A stretch of DNA of 64,000 bases from Arcticibacter eurypsychrophilus (GCF_001730525.1 NZ_MDFN01000003.1:114925-178924); one strand, 5' to 3'. Counted from the first letter of the stretch, positions 7,930-18,370 are shown. A program made the numbers and translations. Notes: generated by a model from the letters alone, not told the origin.

Positions 7930-10602
7930 TTATTTAATCGTTATTTTTTGCTCCTTCACATTCCACCCTTTTACCGTTACATAAGGCATTTCTAACCCTG
8001 CTGAAGGGGTGTATTCAATAATCACCGTTTTCTCTGCTCCGGGAACAACGGACACATAGTTATCATCATAAAACACAGGAAGCAGTCGTTTGTCCGTTTT
8101 AGGATCAACAAGTGAAAGCCGGCTAAAAAATGCAACCGGATTTCCTGCAGGATTACTCAGTTTAACTTCTATCTTTCCCTTTGATACCTGCCTGGCAGTA
8201 ACGGCTAATTCAGCCTGCTTTATTTTATTAAGCCCTGTATACACCCCCTTTTCATTCGGATACCAATACAAATTATCGGCCAATACCTTCTTGTTTTCAT
8301 CCAGGATCTGCAACGATAAAAATGCACCGTCTTCCTTAGACACCTCATCCATGGCCTGTTTCACTGATAAGATCTTTTTTACCGTTGTAGGCTCAATGAA
8401 AGCCAATACTTGTGTAAGAATTTTCTCTTCCCCTGAAATGCTATGCGACTTCATCACCAGCATTAAATTGCGCAGCGATTTAAAACTATTATTAACAAGC
8501 ATCACAGTGCCATCTGCAGGATTACACATGATGTTCAAGGGCTTGCTTCCTGTACGCAAACCATACAGGCAAGCGTTTGGATCAAGATAATAATCGTACA
8601 TCTGTCCCCGCATAGCTGTCCATGGATTCTGTGTTTTCCAAATGATCACCCCAGTATACCATTCCCACATATGCGAACTGAAACCCTCCATTAAAGCACG
8701 GTACTGATCATAATTGACTAGTTGCGCCTTATCTGTAAAGTCATGAATATCTTTAGGTTTCCCATAAGGCTCAAGCGATTGCTCATATCCCACCCCGGTA
8801 TAGGTATGGTAAGTCCACACCGAATCCGCTTCTTCAGAAGGCTGCTGACCAGGCCTTGGGACCGGTAAATTGTTCCTGTTGGCTTCAGGCATAAACCGCT
8901 CCAACGATTCATAATCACCGACCCCAACAGATCCTATTTCAGAATTAAAAGGAAAAGTCCTTTTTTCCCAAAAGGAACTCACAGGCTGAATCGTATAAGG
9001 TCCATCACCGTTACCACCAATTGAATTAAACGACATCTCATCCGAATTCGAATAATCAATAAACCAGCGCGTACCGTCAAGCTTAGGCAAAATGGAATCC
9101 CTTAATGGAAGCAGGATATCATCCGGAGGAGTAATTTCATTTCCACCACACCACATCGCCAGAGAAGCATAATTCCGAACCATCTTAATCATATCAACCG
9201 CAGACTCCAAAAACAAATGATGGTCATCCGGATACTTCCGACGTGCCCACTGATCTTCCTTCTTCATTGGATCCAGCCAGCGCCCGTTACAATCTCCCGA
9301 CATCCAGAAATCCTGTAACACCAGCATGCCATAGCGGTCACAAGCTTCATAAAATTCAGGGCGCTCTATCAAGGCGCCACCCCAGATACGGATCAGGTTG
9401 AGGTTCATATCCCTATGAAACCTGATCTCCGCATCATACCGTTCCTTGGAGAACCGTAACATGGCATCCGAAATAATCCAATTTCCTCCTTTAATAAATA
9501 TCTTCTGTCCGTTTACCAAAACCTGCTTGCTTCTGGTCACAGCATTCCATTCCGTTTGAATCTCTCTTATTCCAAAGCTCACCCTTTCCTGATCAGACAC
9601 CCCTTTGCCGGTTTCGACAAACTGTAGGTTCACATCATATAAATCCTGCTTACCATACCCTGAAGGCCACCAAAGCTTTGGATTTTTTAACGATAAATCA
9701 GGCAGATCAACGTTAAGCGTACTTTTAGGATTGATCCTGACACTCCTGGTTATTTTATTGCCATCTAAAACATACTGAAGCAGCCCCGTAATTACTTTCT
9801 CTGATGTGTTCTCCAGTTCTGCGGATGTTTTAATGACAACAGGCTGCTGAGTTCCCTCAGGGACTCTTTTTCCAGGAACCAATGTAACGATATGTGGATT
9901 TTTCAGATTAACACTTCCGGTCTTTTCAATATACACCTTATCCCAGATCCCGGTATTGCGGTCCCTGATCGGCCTGATCCAATCCCAACCGGCCACATAT
10001 TGATGGGATACACTTTTTGCAACAATACCGTCACCTCCCTGACCACCATTAGGATTTCCTACCGGATCCGGAGGATACACAATTACAGCCAGTCTGTTCG
10101 TGCCAGAAACCGAAAGCAGTTTAGTGATATTAAAAGATTTACGCAGAAACATGCCCTGATAAGGAGTGGCATTCACTTTCCTGCCATTCAGAAAAATGTC
10201 ACAACTGTAATTGATCCCCCGGAATGTAAGCCAGACCTGATTTCCCGAAGAAGGGTGCTTTTCCACAAATTCCTTGGCGAACCAGTACGTATAATAATCT
10301 CTTCCGATAGTGTAAATATCCGGAATCTTCTCATTGTTCATCCCCCAGAAAGGATCAGGAATTTCTTTTGCAGCAAGCTGAGAGGTAAGAACAGTTCCCG
10401 GCACGACAGCCGCTTTCCAGGACGACAGCGAATAAGCCTGAGCAGAGATCAGCTCACCTGTCTCACTTACCTTACTTATAGGCGCATACTTCCAGCCTTC
10501 ATTCAACTCATAACGGTTTTGCGCAAAAGAAAAACAAGTAAAAAACACACTTGCCAGGCAAATACCAATACGACTCTTACCATGTTTAGTTAACATCTTC
10601 AT
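7930..10602 (-). CDS. GH2 beta-mannosidase / exo-glucosaminidase-like enzyme
   Basis: About 890 residues with a signal peptide ending at FAQ. It has a jelly-roll, an immunoglobulin-like domain, a TIM barrel and C-terminal beta domains. Catalytic residues counted from this start: acid/base E489 in WCGGNE and nucleophile E555 in NSEIGSVG. The run PDPFWGMNNEKI...GRDYYTYWF and the SGDCNG motif place it with the CsxA / plant mannosylglycoprotein endo-beta-mannosidase branch of GH2. The expected reaction is cleavage of Man-beta-1,4-GlcNAc (exo or endo) or of GlcN. I chose ATG at 10602, 4 bp after the GH92 stop; a start at 10632 is possible but overlaps GH92 and puts ten polar residues ahead of the signal peptide. 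Confidence 0.85.
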   Translation of the reverse strand: MKMLTKHGKSRIGICLASVFFTCFSFAQNRYELNEGWKYAPISKVSETGELISAQAYSLSSWKAAVVPGTVLTSQLAAKEIPDPFWGMNNEKIPDIYTIGRDYYTYWFAKEFVEKHPSSGNQVWLTFRGINYSCDIFLNGRKVNATPYQGMFLRKSFNITKLLSVSGTNRLAVIVYPPDPVGNPNGGQGGDGIVAKSVSHQYVAGWDWIRPIRDRNTGIWDKVYIEKTGSVNLKNPHIVTLVPGKRVPEGTQQPVVIKTSAELENTSEKVITGLLQYVLDGNKITRSVRINPKSTLNVDLPDLSLKNPKLWWPSGYGKQDLYDVNLQFVETGKGVSDQERVSFGIREIQTEWNAVTRSKQVLVNGQKIFIKGGNWIISDAMLRFSKERYDAEIRFHRDMNLNLIRIWGGALIERPEFYEACDRYGMLVLQDFWMSGDCNGRWLDPMKKEDQWARRKYPDDHHLFLESAVDMIKMVRNYASLAMWCGGNEITPPDDILLPLRDSILPKLDGTRWFIDYSNSDEMSFNSIGGNGDGPYTIQPVSSFWEKRTFPFNSEIGSVGVGDYESLERFMPEANRNNLPVPRPGQQPSEEADSVWTYHTYTGVGYEQSLEPYGKPKDIHDFTDKAQLVNYDQYRALMEGFSSHMWEWYTGVIIWKTQNPWTAMRGQMYDYYLDPNACLYGLRTGSKPLNIMCNPADGTVMLVNNSFKSLRNLMLVMKSHSISGEEKILTQVLAFIEPTTVKKILSVKQAMDEVSKEDGAFLSLQILDENKKVLADNLYWYPNEKGVYTGLNKIKQAELAVTARQVSKGKIEVKLSNPAGNPVAFFSRLSLVDPKTDKRLLPVFYDDNYVSVVPGAEKTVIIEYTPSAGLEMPYVTVKGWNVKEQKITIK

Positions 10603-10606
10603 ATCA

Positions 10607-12898
10607 TTAATCTTCAGAAAAAGGTCGGTCAACAGGCTTCACACCCCAACTCAGGGAAGGTTTACTACCCATTTCCATGGTCATGACCCCTCCTGAAATA
10701 ATATCACGGTGGCGAATGTAGGATTTTGTATAGTCCTTACCATTCAGCACTATTTTTTGAATATACTTGTTCACAGCAGAATTGTTCTTTACTATAATCT
10801 GAAACGTTTTTCCCACGCCTACCTGAAGTGTTGCCTCATTAACAACCGGACTTCCAATTACATACATCCCATTAGCCGGATTAACCGGATAAAAACCCAT
10901 TGCAGAAAACACATACCAGGCAGACATCTGTCCAACATCTTCATTTCCCGAAAGACCATCTGATTTATCAGTATAAAGATGATCCAAAATAAATCTTACT
11001 TTATCAGCAGTTTTCCAGGGCTGACCAACATAGTTAAACAAATAAGTAATATGATGGCTAGGCTCATTTCCATGAGCGTACTGACCAATCAGACCGCTAA
11101 TGTCCGGGGAAGCATGTTCTCCAAGGGAGCCCTCCACCACAAAGAGTGAATCCAGCTTTTTAGTAAACCGCGCTTCACCTCCCAGCAACTTAATTAAACC
11201 TTCAGGATCCTGAGGAACCAACCAGGTATATTGCCAGGCATTACCCTCCGTATAATCGTTTTTCTCATGCACAGATTCAAAGGGATTAAATGGAGTACGC
11301 CACTCGGTATCAGAAACCCGTCCCCTCATAAAATTGGTCTGTTTATCAAAATAGTTCAGGTAGTTATGTCCCCTTTTATTAAAATAGGCATAGTCGTCTG
11401 TAAGTCCCATTTTCTTTGCAACCTGCCCAATACTCCAGTCCGCAATCGCATATTCCATACCCCTTGCCACAGATTCAACCATCGTATCTGCAGGAATATA
11501 ACCGAACTTTTTATACGTTGCCAAACCCCGTTCATCCAGCATAGCCGAATTCTTCATTGCTTCAAACGCTAACTTAGCATCAAAACCTTTAAACCCTTTC
11601 AAGTAAGCGTCCGCAACAACAATAATTCCCGGATTACCAACCATTGTATTTGTTTCATTACCCATCAGATGCCATACCGGCAACTTGCCCTGCTGTTGAT
11701 AAATGGCCAGCATACTGTTGATCATATCGTTCACTTTCTCCGGTTGAAGAATCGTAAATAAAGGGTGCGCTGCCCTGTATGTATCCCATAAAGAATACGT
11801 AGTGAGATTGGCAAAAGGAGCATTTCTGTACACTTTCTTATCCGTACCCAGATAATCACCATTATGATCATTGAAAAGAGAAGGAGCAATCATCGTATGA
11901 TAAAGAGCAGTATAAAAAGTACGCATCCGGGCTGTATTATCAGCAGCGATCAGAACTTTACTTAGCTCTTTATTCCATGATTCATTAGCAGCAGCTGCAA
12001 CCCTATTGAAATCCCATCCCTGAAGTTCAGCCTCCATATTGCCCCTTGCATTTTCTATACTAACAGGAGAAACCGCTACTTTAACTTGAACTTCTTCTCC
12101 CTCGCGTGTAGCGAATTTAACAAAGCCATATATGTTCTTACCAGTTGCTTTAGCTCCTTGTTGCAAAGCCGTACTGTCGTATAAAGCAAAAGAAGTAAAG
12201 GGTTTAGAAAACACTATTGTAAAATAAACACGCTGATCCCTTGCCCATCCTGTAGAATAACGATAACCGGAAAGGGTTGTATTATTTACTTTTACCAATG
12301 AGGTTTCCACAGGAGCGTCCCATCCTATTCCCTGTTTTAAATCTATAATTATTCCTGCATCACCAGACTTAGGGTAGGTATACCGATGAAAGCCAACACG
12401 TTCGGTAGCGGTAAGTTCTGCTTTGATATTATAGCGATTTAGTCTGACTGAATAGTAACCCGGCCTTACCTGCTCCTCCTTATGGGAAAATAAAGAAACA
12501 AAACCACTCCCTGGGTCAGTAAGGGTACCTTTAGCCGTTTTAACATTTCCAGTGACGGGCATCAGGGCAATATCGCCCAGATCACCAATTCCCGTTCCGC
12601 TTAAATGTGTATGAGAAAACCCAACAATCGTGGAATCTGAATAATGATAACCGGAACACCAGTCCCAACCTTCTGATAAATTCACAGGTCCCAGCTGGAT
12701 GGCACCAAAAGGAACACTCGCTCCAAGGAAAACATGACCGTGGTAGCCTGTACCAATATAAGGATCGACATATTGCGTTAAACGCTCCGGTTTGTTCAGC
12801 TTTACTTTCTGTTTTCTCAGCGTTTGTGCATACAAAGGCACTGAAATGATACATGCCAAAATTAAACATGCCTTCAATAGATACTTTTTATTATACAT
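10607..12898 (-). CDS. GH92 alpha-mannosidase
   Basis: 763 residues with signal peptide (to about residue 24). Family signatures are complete: YVDPYIGT near 44-51, GFSHTHLSG near 93-101, WDTYR at 371, EGNAWQY with the likely acid E551, GNEPSHH at 610-616, and GNEDVGQMSAWY at 651-662 with the likely base D654. GH92 enzymes are calcium-dependent, inverting exo-mannosidases acting on alpha-1,2/1,3/1,6 mannose of N-glycans. Its start overlaps the end of the upstream hydrolase gene by 8 bp and its stop is 4 bp before GH2, so the three are translated as a set. Confidence 0.95.
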   Translation of the reverse strand: MYNKKYLLKACLILACIISVPLYAQTLRKQKVKLNKPERLTQYVDPYIGTGYHGHVFLGASVPFGAIQLGPVNLSEGWDWCSGYHYSDSTIVGFSHTHLSGTGIGDLGDIALMPVTGNVKTAKGTLTDPGSGFVSLFSHKEEQVRPGYYSVRLNRYNIKAELTATERVGFHRYTYPKSGDAGIIIDLKQGIGWDAPVETSLVKVNNTTLSGYRYSTGWARDQRVYFTIVFSKPFTSFALYDSTALQQGAKATGKNIYGFVKFATREGEEVQVKVAVSPVSIENARGNMEAELQGWDFNRVAAAANESWNKELSKVLIAADNTARMRTFYTALYHTMIAPSLFNDHNGDYLGTDKKVYRNAPFANLTTYSLWDTYRAAHPLFTILQPEKVNDMINSMLAIYQQQGKLPVWHLMGNETNTMVGNPGIIVVADAYLKGFKGFDAKLAFEAMKNSAMLDERGLATYKKFGYIPADTMVESVARGMEYAIADWSIGQVAKKMGLTDDYAYFNKRGHNYLNYFDKQTNFMRGRVSDTEWRTPFNPFESVHEKNDYTEGNAWQYTWLVPQDPEGLIKLLGGEARFTKKLDSLFVVEGSLGEHASPDISGLIGQYAHGNEPSHHITYLFNYVGQPWKTADKVRFILDHLYTDKSDGLSGNEDVGQMSAWYVFSAMGFYPVNPANGMYVIGSPVVNEATLQVGVGKTFQIIVKNNSAVNKYIQKIVLNGKDYTKSYIRHRDIISGGVMTMEMGSKPSLSWGVKPVDRPFSED

Positions 12899-14063
12899 GG
12901 TCAGGTTTTATATTAAAGGATGCCTTTTGAAGAGCAGCCAATATTTCGTCTGTTACATTTCCAAATAAAGATATTCCGGCAGCTCCATTTTTCAGGGCAT
13001 ATTCCATACCTGACTGGACTTCCAAATGATCTTTAAAATCGGATATGTAAAGGCCAGCATATAAAGGAAACTTTCCGTGGAGCCAATTTACACCTTCTGC
13101 AACAGCATCCCCAATCCAAGGTACACTTTCTTTATAAAATCCATGATAAATCATTGGACAAATCCCAGTTAGGTTCCAGTTCGTCCAATCCTGCCTTACA
13201 TTTCGCCTCGCTACTTCAGGTGTAGGAAACACGGCTGCAGTAATTTGTTTCTTATTTTGCGAGGCTACTTTAGCAATTTCGTTTACAATGTCTGTTATGG
13301 CATGATACCTGAAAAGACGCCATGATAAACTAGCATCAGGAAATTTAATTTGATCCAAACTTTGTCCTCTCCAGGCTTCAAACTTTGCTTTGCACACCTC
13401 GCAATAACAATAATCATATTCCGGGAGTTCCTTAATCTGTTCAATATGATAGTTTTCCCACAAATTTACGGGCAGTATTACATCGCAAAACCGCACATAA
13501 TCTAAATGTATACCATCCACATAATCCTTACTTAATATAGCCTTGACATCGTCAACCAGGTATTGTTTAACTTCCTCTCTGGAGGGACATAACCAGCGGT
13601 AATAATCCACGTAAGGTGGTTTATCGGCACAAGACTCACCTTTTCTGTTAATCGCATACCATTCAGGATGCGCTTTTAAAAGAGATATTTCCCCCCGGTT
13701 CATCGTCCACATCCAACGATGCGCTTCCAGTTTATGCGCTTTCGCCATCCGGTAATGCTTCTCGCTATCTGCTTCAAAAAAAATGCCCCTTATGCCATGC
13801 TCATAATAGCTTTTATATCTTTTCTGCAAAGTGGCTTCTGTATCTGATAAATCAGGATTGGTCCACACCCAATGTTTCCGCTCTTGCTTTTTAATTACAG
13901 ATCCCGTATTTCCATCTAGACTATTTTTTGCATCGCTATCATTTGAATCCGTATTTCCAAAACCAGTAACACTAGTTGTAATAGCTTGGGCCGCAAATGG
14001 AGCTAATGCAGTACCGACTCCTGCAACTACTCCTGTTTTAATAAAACTTCTTCTCGTTGTCAT
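12891..14063 (-). CDS. Tat-exported family-10-like glycosyl hydrolase (GHL10/DUF187 type)
   Basis: 390 residues. The N terminus has a twin-arginine signal (RRSFIK then a hydrophobic run ending AAQA). The mature part is a TIM-barrel-like protein with IRGIFFEAD (92-99), a DGIHLDYVRF strand (183-192) whose D188 is a plausible catalytic residue, and a CYCEVC cluster (219-224) typical of this hydrolase-like group. The family is described as glycosyl-hydrolase-like and few members have known substrates. It lies between the CBM9-like and GH92 genes (12 bp gap, 8 bp overlap), so it is probably part of the same glycan pathway. An endo-acting enzyme is otherwise missing from this locus, and this is one candidate. 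Confidence 0.7.
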   Translation of the reverse strand: MTTRRSFIKTGVVAGVGTALAPFAAQAITTSVTGFGNTDSNDSDAKNSLDGNTGSVIKKQERKHWVWTNPDLSDTEATLQKRYKSYYEHGIRGIFFEADSEKHYRMAKAHKLEAHRWMWTMNRGEISLLKAHPEWYAINRKGESCADKPPYVDYYRWLCPSREEVKQYLVDDVKAILSKDYVDGIHLDYVRFCDVILPVNLWENYHIEQIKELPEYDYCYCEVCKAKFEAWRGQSLDQIKFPDASLSWRLFRYHAITDIVNEIAKVASQNKKQITAAVFPTPEVARRNVRQDWTNWNLTGICPMIYHGFYKESVPWIGDAVAEGVNWLHGKFPLYAGLYISDFKDHLEVQSGMEYALKNGAAGISLFGNVTDEILAALQKASFNIKPDHV

Positions 14064-14075
14064 GTGGTTTATTAT

Positions 14076-15185
14076 TTAGATCACCAACCCCTCATCGTTA
14101 ATTTTTATTTCTTTCTTTTCCTGATCATTGATCGTAGCAGTAAACTGAGCCGATGTCACCTCCATTTTAAGCTTATTCAACTTTCCATCAATATGAACTA
14201 TCGAATCTTTAAAACCAAGGACAGATAAATTAGTAGCATACTTTTTATTCTTTCCAAAAAACTCCTTTTGTTTATAATAGATCAGCCACAAATATTGACG
14301 CTGTAGCTCAGAATAAGGGATACTAAATTCAGGCAAAGAAGAAGCATCCTTAGCAAACTGTAAATAACCCCATCGTTCAGGATAATGCATATTTATAACT
14401 CCCGGAGGAGACCAAACCCAGTTATGTTCAGGAAGAGGTTTACCATTTACATCAAGCCTTTTTACATATTTTCCATTCCGCACATCCATGTCCCATTCCA
14501 CCCTCGAAAAATTAATCCGCCAAAAATCTCCGTTAACTGGAACTTTAACATCATTCCCCGTTGATAGTGCTTTTAAAGGTATAGCCATCTCGACAGTCCA
14601 TCCCTGATCCTTATCATTTGGATTGTTTAATGTTCCCTTCATTTTTACCGCAGAACGTAATCCAGCTACATCCCATCCAATCAAAGCCGCTCCATTATTC
14701 CGATAAGGTTTTGACAAAAAGAGATCAAAGATGGTGTTAAACGCATTGACCTCTATTTCAAAATACTGATGTGTATTATTATCCGGATCGATAAACAGTT
14801 CAAAATCATTGTCGTGATATACCACCTGATCATGTTTTTTAAAAATCGCAGATAGGTCTGTTTCTTCCAATTCGGCAGCTATGAAAAGATGCGTATCATT
14901 CCACATCATTTTCATGCGGGTATTCATCTTAGGAATAGCTTTTCCCGACCCTTCAATATCTAAAAATGAAGGAGACCATACCGCTTTTGCCCACATTTCA
15001 TCTTGGAGATTTCCATCAATAACTGGGGCTTGAGGACTGAATACAGTTGTATAATGAAGAGGCGTCGTAAAAAGATTTTCATATCCCTTGAAAACACTTT
15101 GTGCTTTCGACTGAAAAACGCAACCAATTGTCAACATGAGTAACGCACCAAGCCTCAAAAAGCCTATGTGTTTATGTAAAACCAT
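14076..15185 (-). CDS. Secreted carbohydrate-binding protein, CBM9-like
   Basis: 369 residues with a signal peptide ending near SKAQ (about 29). Residues about 50-270 match the CBM9-like/DOMON pattern: PVIDGNLQDEMWAKA at the start, then WNDTHLFIAAELEE, then HDNDFELFIDPDNN and FEIEVNAFNTIFD. Such domains bind sugar ends or act as non-catalytic parts of hydrolases. No catalytic signature is visible in the C-terminal 100 residues, which are charged and helical. It is in the second half of the PUL between GH29 and the GHL10-like gene. Confidence 0.8.
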   Translation of the reverse strand: MVLHKHIGFLRLGALLMLTIGCVFQSKAQSVFKGYENLFTTPLHYTTVFSPQAPVIDGNLQDEMWAKAVWSPSFLDIEGSGKAIPKMNTRMKMMWNDTHLFIAAELEETDLSAIFKKHDQVVYHDNDFELFIDPDNNTHQYFEIEVNAFNTIFDLFLSKPYRNNGAALIGWDVAGLRSAVKMKGTLNNPNDKDQGWTVEMAIPLKALSTGNDVKVPVNGDFWRINFSRVEWDMDVRNGKYVKRLDVNGKPLPEHNWVWSPPGVINMHYPERWGYLQFAKDASSLPEFSIPYSELQRQYLWLIYYKQKEFFGKNKKYATNLSVLGFKDSIVHIDGKLNKLKMEVTSAQFTATINDQEKKEIKINDEGLVI

Positions 15186-15220
15186 TGTATAAATTTATTA
15201 AGTTATGAAAAAAAATGCGT

Positions 15221-16657
15221 CTACCTTTCTGCTATATAAGAAAATGCAAGAGCCGGACATTTTGCTCCAGATTTTTCTAATCCTTTTGGTAATACCACTT
15301 CAGTTAAATCTCCTTTCTGACTCCATCTAACCGTTTTACCCGTTTGTAATAGCGTCATTTTAGATCCTTTAGCAGGGCTATTTCCTTTCCAGTTTACCAG
15401 ATCAGAGAAAGAACCACTTTCAGAAATTGTGACTAGTGAATACTTCGTTTTCCCATCCTTACTTTGTGTAAACCACGTATTTCCATTCTGGAACTCTGGA
15501 GTGATTCGTGTATTATAAATGGCTTTACCATTCAAAGAAGTCCACTTACCAATATCTTCCAGACGACTTACCGCTTCAGCGGGCATCGTGCCATCAGGTT
15601 TAGGTCCTAAACCTAAAAGAAGACTTCCTCCCTTTGCTACGATCTCTATAAGGGAATGAACAACTTTAGACGTCGATTTATAGGTATCTCCGGGAACAAA
15701 TCCCCACGCATTTCCAAGGGTCATACAACTTTCCCAGGGATGATCCAGCTGATGATCAGGAATCTTCTGTTCAGGCGTCTGATAATTTTCATAAGGACCA
15801 TGAACGGTACGATCTACCATTAACAGACCGGGTTGAGCTGTACGGGCCATTGCTGCTATCTTTGGCATATCAATATCCTGACTCCATGCAGGAATAGCAG
15901 CACCCCAGGAACGAACTTCCTCATTTACCGTTTCCAGTGGTCTAACCCATCCCCCGTCAAGCCATAAAATGTCTACTGATCCATAGTTGTGCATCAACTC
16001 AGAAATCTGATTATAGGTATATTGTTTATACTGATTCCATCGCCATGGATGTTTTTTGATGTCATAGTTATTATTACGGTCGGGTGTAGCATATTTCGAC
16101 CACCAGTAATACTGGGAATGCCAGTCTGGTTTAGAGAAATAAGCACCAATCATAAAACCCTGTTTACGGAATGCATCAAATACATATTTGGCTACATCTG
16201 CACGTGGATTATCTTTAAAAGGACCTTGAGCAATATTAAAATCAGTTTCTTTGGTATTGAACATACAAAAGCCATCATGATGTTTAGTGGTAAAAACCAG
16301 GTACTTCATGCCTGCATCTTTTCCTGCCTGAGCCCATTGCTCCGGATTAAACTTTACCGGATTAAACTTTTTACTCAATCCCCAATATGATTTTTTAAAA
16401 TCTTCATATGCAATCGTGCTATCCCGTTCAATCCAATCCTCTGAGCAGAGTTCCCACGATTCAATTGATCCGGCTACAGCATATAAACCCCAATGAATGA
16501 TCATACCGAATTTCTGATCCTGCCACTTATCCAGCTTCTGCTTTACCTGAGGATCCGAAGGCCATTCATAAGTTGTAGATTGCTGGTGAACACCTTGCTG
16601 AGCAAATAAAGATTGTCCAACAAATAATGCACATAATAACAAGAATAATTTCAGCAT
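15221..16657 (-). CDS. GH29 alpha-L-fucosidase
   Basis: 478 residues with a signal peptide (to about FAQ, residue 20). GH29 features are QKFGMIIHWGLYAV near 48-61, TTKHHDGFCMF near 123-133, and the nucleophile D234 in ILWLDGGWV. It is a single-domain enzyme without the C-terminal lectin-like domains, as in broad-specificity subfamily A. In this locus it could remove core alpha-1,3-linked fucose, while the other GH29 (34763) looks like an alpha-1,3/1,4 enzyme; this division is inference. It starts the post-terminator part of the PUL. Confidence 0.93.
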   Translation of the reverse strand: MLKLFLLLCALFVGQSLFAQQGVHQQSTTYEWPSDPQVKQKLDKWQDQKFGMIIHWGLYAVAGSIESWELCSEDWIERDSTIAYEDFKKSYWGLSKKFNPVKFNPEQWAQAGKDAGMKYLVFTTKHHDGFCMFNTKETDFNIAQGPFKDNPRADVAKYVFDAFRKQGFMIGAYFSKPDWHSQYYWWSKYATPDRNNNYDIKKHPWRWNQYKQYTYNQISELMHNYGSVDILWLDGGWVRPLETVNEEVRSWGAAIPAWSQDIDMPKIAAMARTAQPGLLMVDRTVHGPYENYQTPEQKIPDHQLDHPWESCMTLGNAWGFVPGDTYKSTSKVVHSLIEIVAKGGSLLLGLGPKPDGTMPAEAVSRLEDIGKWTSLNGKAIYNTRITPEFQNGNTWFTQSKDGKTKYSLVTISESGSFSDLVNWKGNSPAKGSKMTLLQTGKTVRWSQKGDLTEVVLPKGLEKSGAKCPALAFSYIAER

Positions 16658-16737
16658 AACGATTATCTAAAGTATTGCTAAACGTAAAAACGCAATATCT
16701 CAATGCATTTTTACATACTAACATAATTCTATATAAA

Positions 16738-16766
16738 AATAAAGCCGCTAGTAAAGCGGCTTTATT
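16738..16766 (-). terminator. Intrinsic terminator after the SusD gene
   Basis: A 12-bp perfect stem (16738-16749 with 16755-16766, core AAAGCCGCT/AGCGGCTTT) and a 5-nt loop are followed on the minus strand by a T-rich run. It lies 6 bp after the SusD stop and ends or attenuates the susC-susD message before the GH29 gene. Confidence 0.85.
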
Positions 16767-16771
16767 TTTGA

Positions 16772-18370
16772 TTAATTCACATCCCAAAATATCTTTGCAG
16801 TTCGGGTATCTTTGGCCGCAACATTTTGGTAATTATCAATATTATTTGTTCTTTCAGAACTAGGATAAAGTAATCTTGTAGGAGAAGTTGTAAATCCTGC
16901 AAGTTTACCAGTTGCAGGAAATGTTAGCGATGGGTATCCTGTACGCCTATATTCCGACCAAGCCTGTGTAGATTGTAAAAAGCCAAAATGTAACCACTTT
17001 TGCGTCATGATTTTCGCCAACTTATCGCTTGAATTTCCTGAATAAGCAATATTTGAGGTCGTTACAAAATCTAAAATTACACTTGTTACTGGCTTGGTCT
17101 CCGTTTTTACGCCTGTTGTGTTTAAATTATTCAGATAGTAATAAAACGAGATGGATTGCTTCACTGCATTTTCATAAGCAACTTTTGCTTCTGCATCTGA
17201 TCCCCATCTTAGATAGGCTTCTGATTTTAAGAAATTTACCTCAGAAGCTGTAATTACTATGCCTGGTAACGACGGATTGCCTAAAAATGTAGCAGAATCA
17301 AGTATAGAATAAGAGGAGAAATTTGCTTCCTGTTCTTCAGATGTAAAAGTTATTGGCATGGCACGATAGGTCGGATTTGGAATAAAAGCACTACCAACTG
17401 TTATACCAAACTTATCAAACATAACAGGCATTCTTGGATCGTTCGACCCTAACATAACAGTATTTAACATGTAGTCTGGAGCATAGTGACTTGGAAGTTC
17501 AGTTAAAGCTGAATTGAGCGAAGCCGTGTTGTTTGTTAATGGCATCAATAAAACATCAGAATTTACCGGATTGTAGTCCCCTGTATTATCACCATCTATT
17601 AGTGGATATTGTGACGCATTTGACAGCATTTTTAATACTTCTGTTCTAGCCGTTGTTTCATTCACATTTGAAATTCGCATTAGCAATCTCAATCTGATTG
17701 AGTTTGCATACCTCTGCCACTTGCTGACATTACCTTTCGAAAGAATATCATACTTAGCGAATGTTGCAGTTGATGTTGCAGTAGCAAAGTAGGTTGCAGC
17801 TTCATCTAAACCACTAAGCAGGGTATTATATACCTCCACCTGATCATCAAATCTAGCATTTATAATTGTACTTGATGTTTCCAGACTTCCTGTTTCACTA
17901 AACGGGATATCTCCCCATAAGTCTACCATTTGTGAGGTCTGATCATACAGCACTACTTTTGCAGCCTGCATAAATATTTCACGATCCGTTTTTTGCGCAT
18001 CAGGTAGTGAGGCATAAGCGGTCTCCATTGCTCTGTACATTGCCATAGATCCGCTACCATTCCCCCCAGAGGTATAGAAGTCCTCCCAATATTGTTGAAC
18101 ATAGGAATCATTTTGTTTATAGGCTCCATTTGAATTACCAAAATAAGCTGTTTGGCTGTACAACGCGGGTTGCATCAGTAAAAATGTACGTACATTCCAG
18201 TAGGAAGGTCTTACACGGTCATTGTTCAACATTGCTGTGAAAAAACCAGGAATATCAGCTCCTGCTGTCTTGTCTGGATTATTATATTTTTCTTCCAATG
18301 ACTTCTCACAAGAACTAAAGAGTGTAGTGAGTAAAAGAAATAAACTAACTGTATATATTAACTTTTTCAT
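16772..18370 (-). CDS. SusD/RagB-family glycan-binding lipoprotein (SusD-like_2 type)
   Basis: 532 residues. A lipoprotein signal ends in LFSSC with the lipidated Cys at 21. The body is a helical SusD-type fold; the start of the mature chain (EKYNNPDKT) and the end (ERTNNIDNYQNV) are of the nutrient-binding SusD-like_2 group. It sits on the outer membrane over the SusC pore and captures the glycan. It is 20 bp downstream of SusC and is closed by a strong terminator. Confidence 0.92.
   Translation of the reverse strand: MKKLIYTVSLFLLLTTLFSSCEKSLEEKYNNPDKTAGADIPGFFTAMLNNDRVRPSYWNVRTFLLMQPALYSQTAYFGNSNGAYKQNDSYVQQYWEDFYTSGGNGSGSMAMYRAMETAYASLPDAQKTDREIFMQAAKVVLYDQTSQMVDLWGDIPFSETGSLETSSTIINARFDDQVEVYNTLLSGLDEAATYFATATSTATFAKYDILSKGNVSKWQRYANSIRLRLLMRISNVNETTARTEVLKMLSNASQYPLIDGDNTGDYNPVNSDVLLMPLTNNTASLNSALTELPSHYAPDYMLNTVMLGSNDPRMPVMFDKFGITVGSAFIPNPTYRAMPITFTSEEQEANFSSYSILDSATFLGNPSLPGIVITASEVNFLKSEAYLRWGSDAEAKVAYENAVKQSISFYYYLNNLNTTGVKTETKPVTSVILDFVTTSNIAYSGNSSDKLAKIMTQKWLHFGFLQSTQAWSEYRRTGYPSLTFPATGKLAGFTTSPTRLLYPSSERTNNIDNYQNVAAKDTRTAKIFWDVN

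Noticed and set aside
9892..10593. 233-codon plus-strand open frame within the GH2 gene
   Set aside because: It is antisense to a fully conserved GH2 sequence and its product has no recognisable pattern.
16738..16766. Possible small-RNA or attachment site
   Set aside because: Stem, loop and T-run fit an ordinary intrinsic terminator placed 6 bp after SusD.
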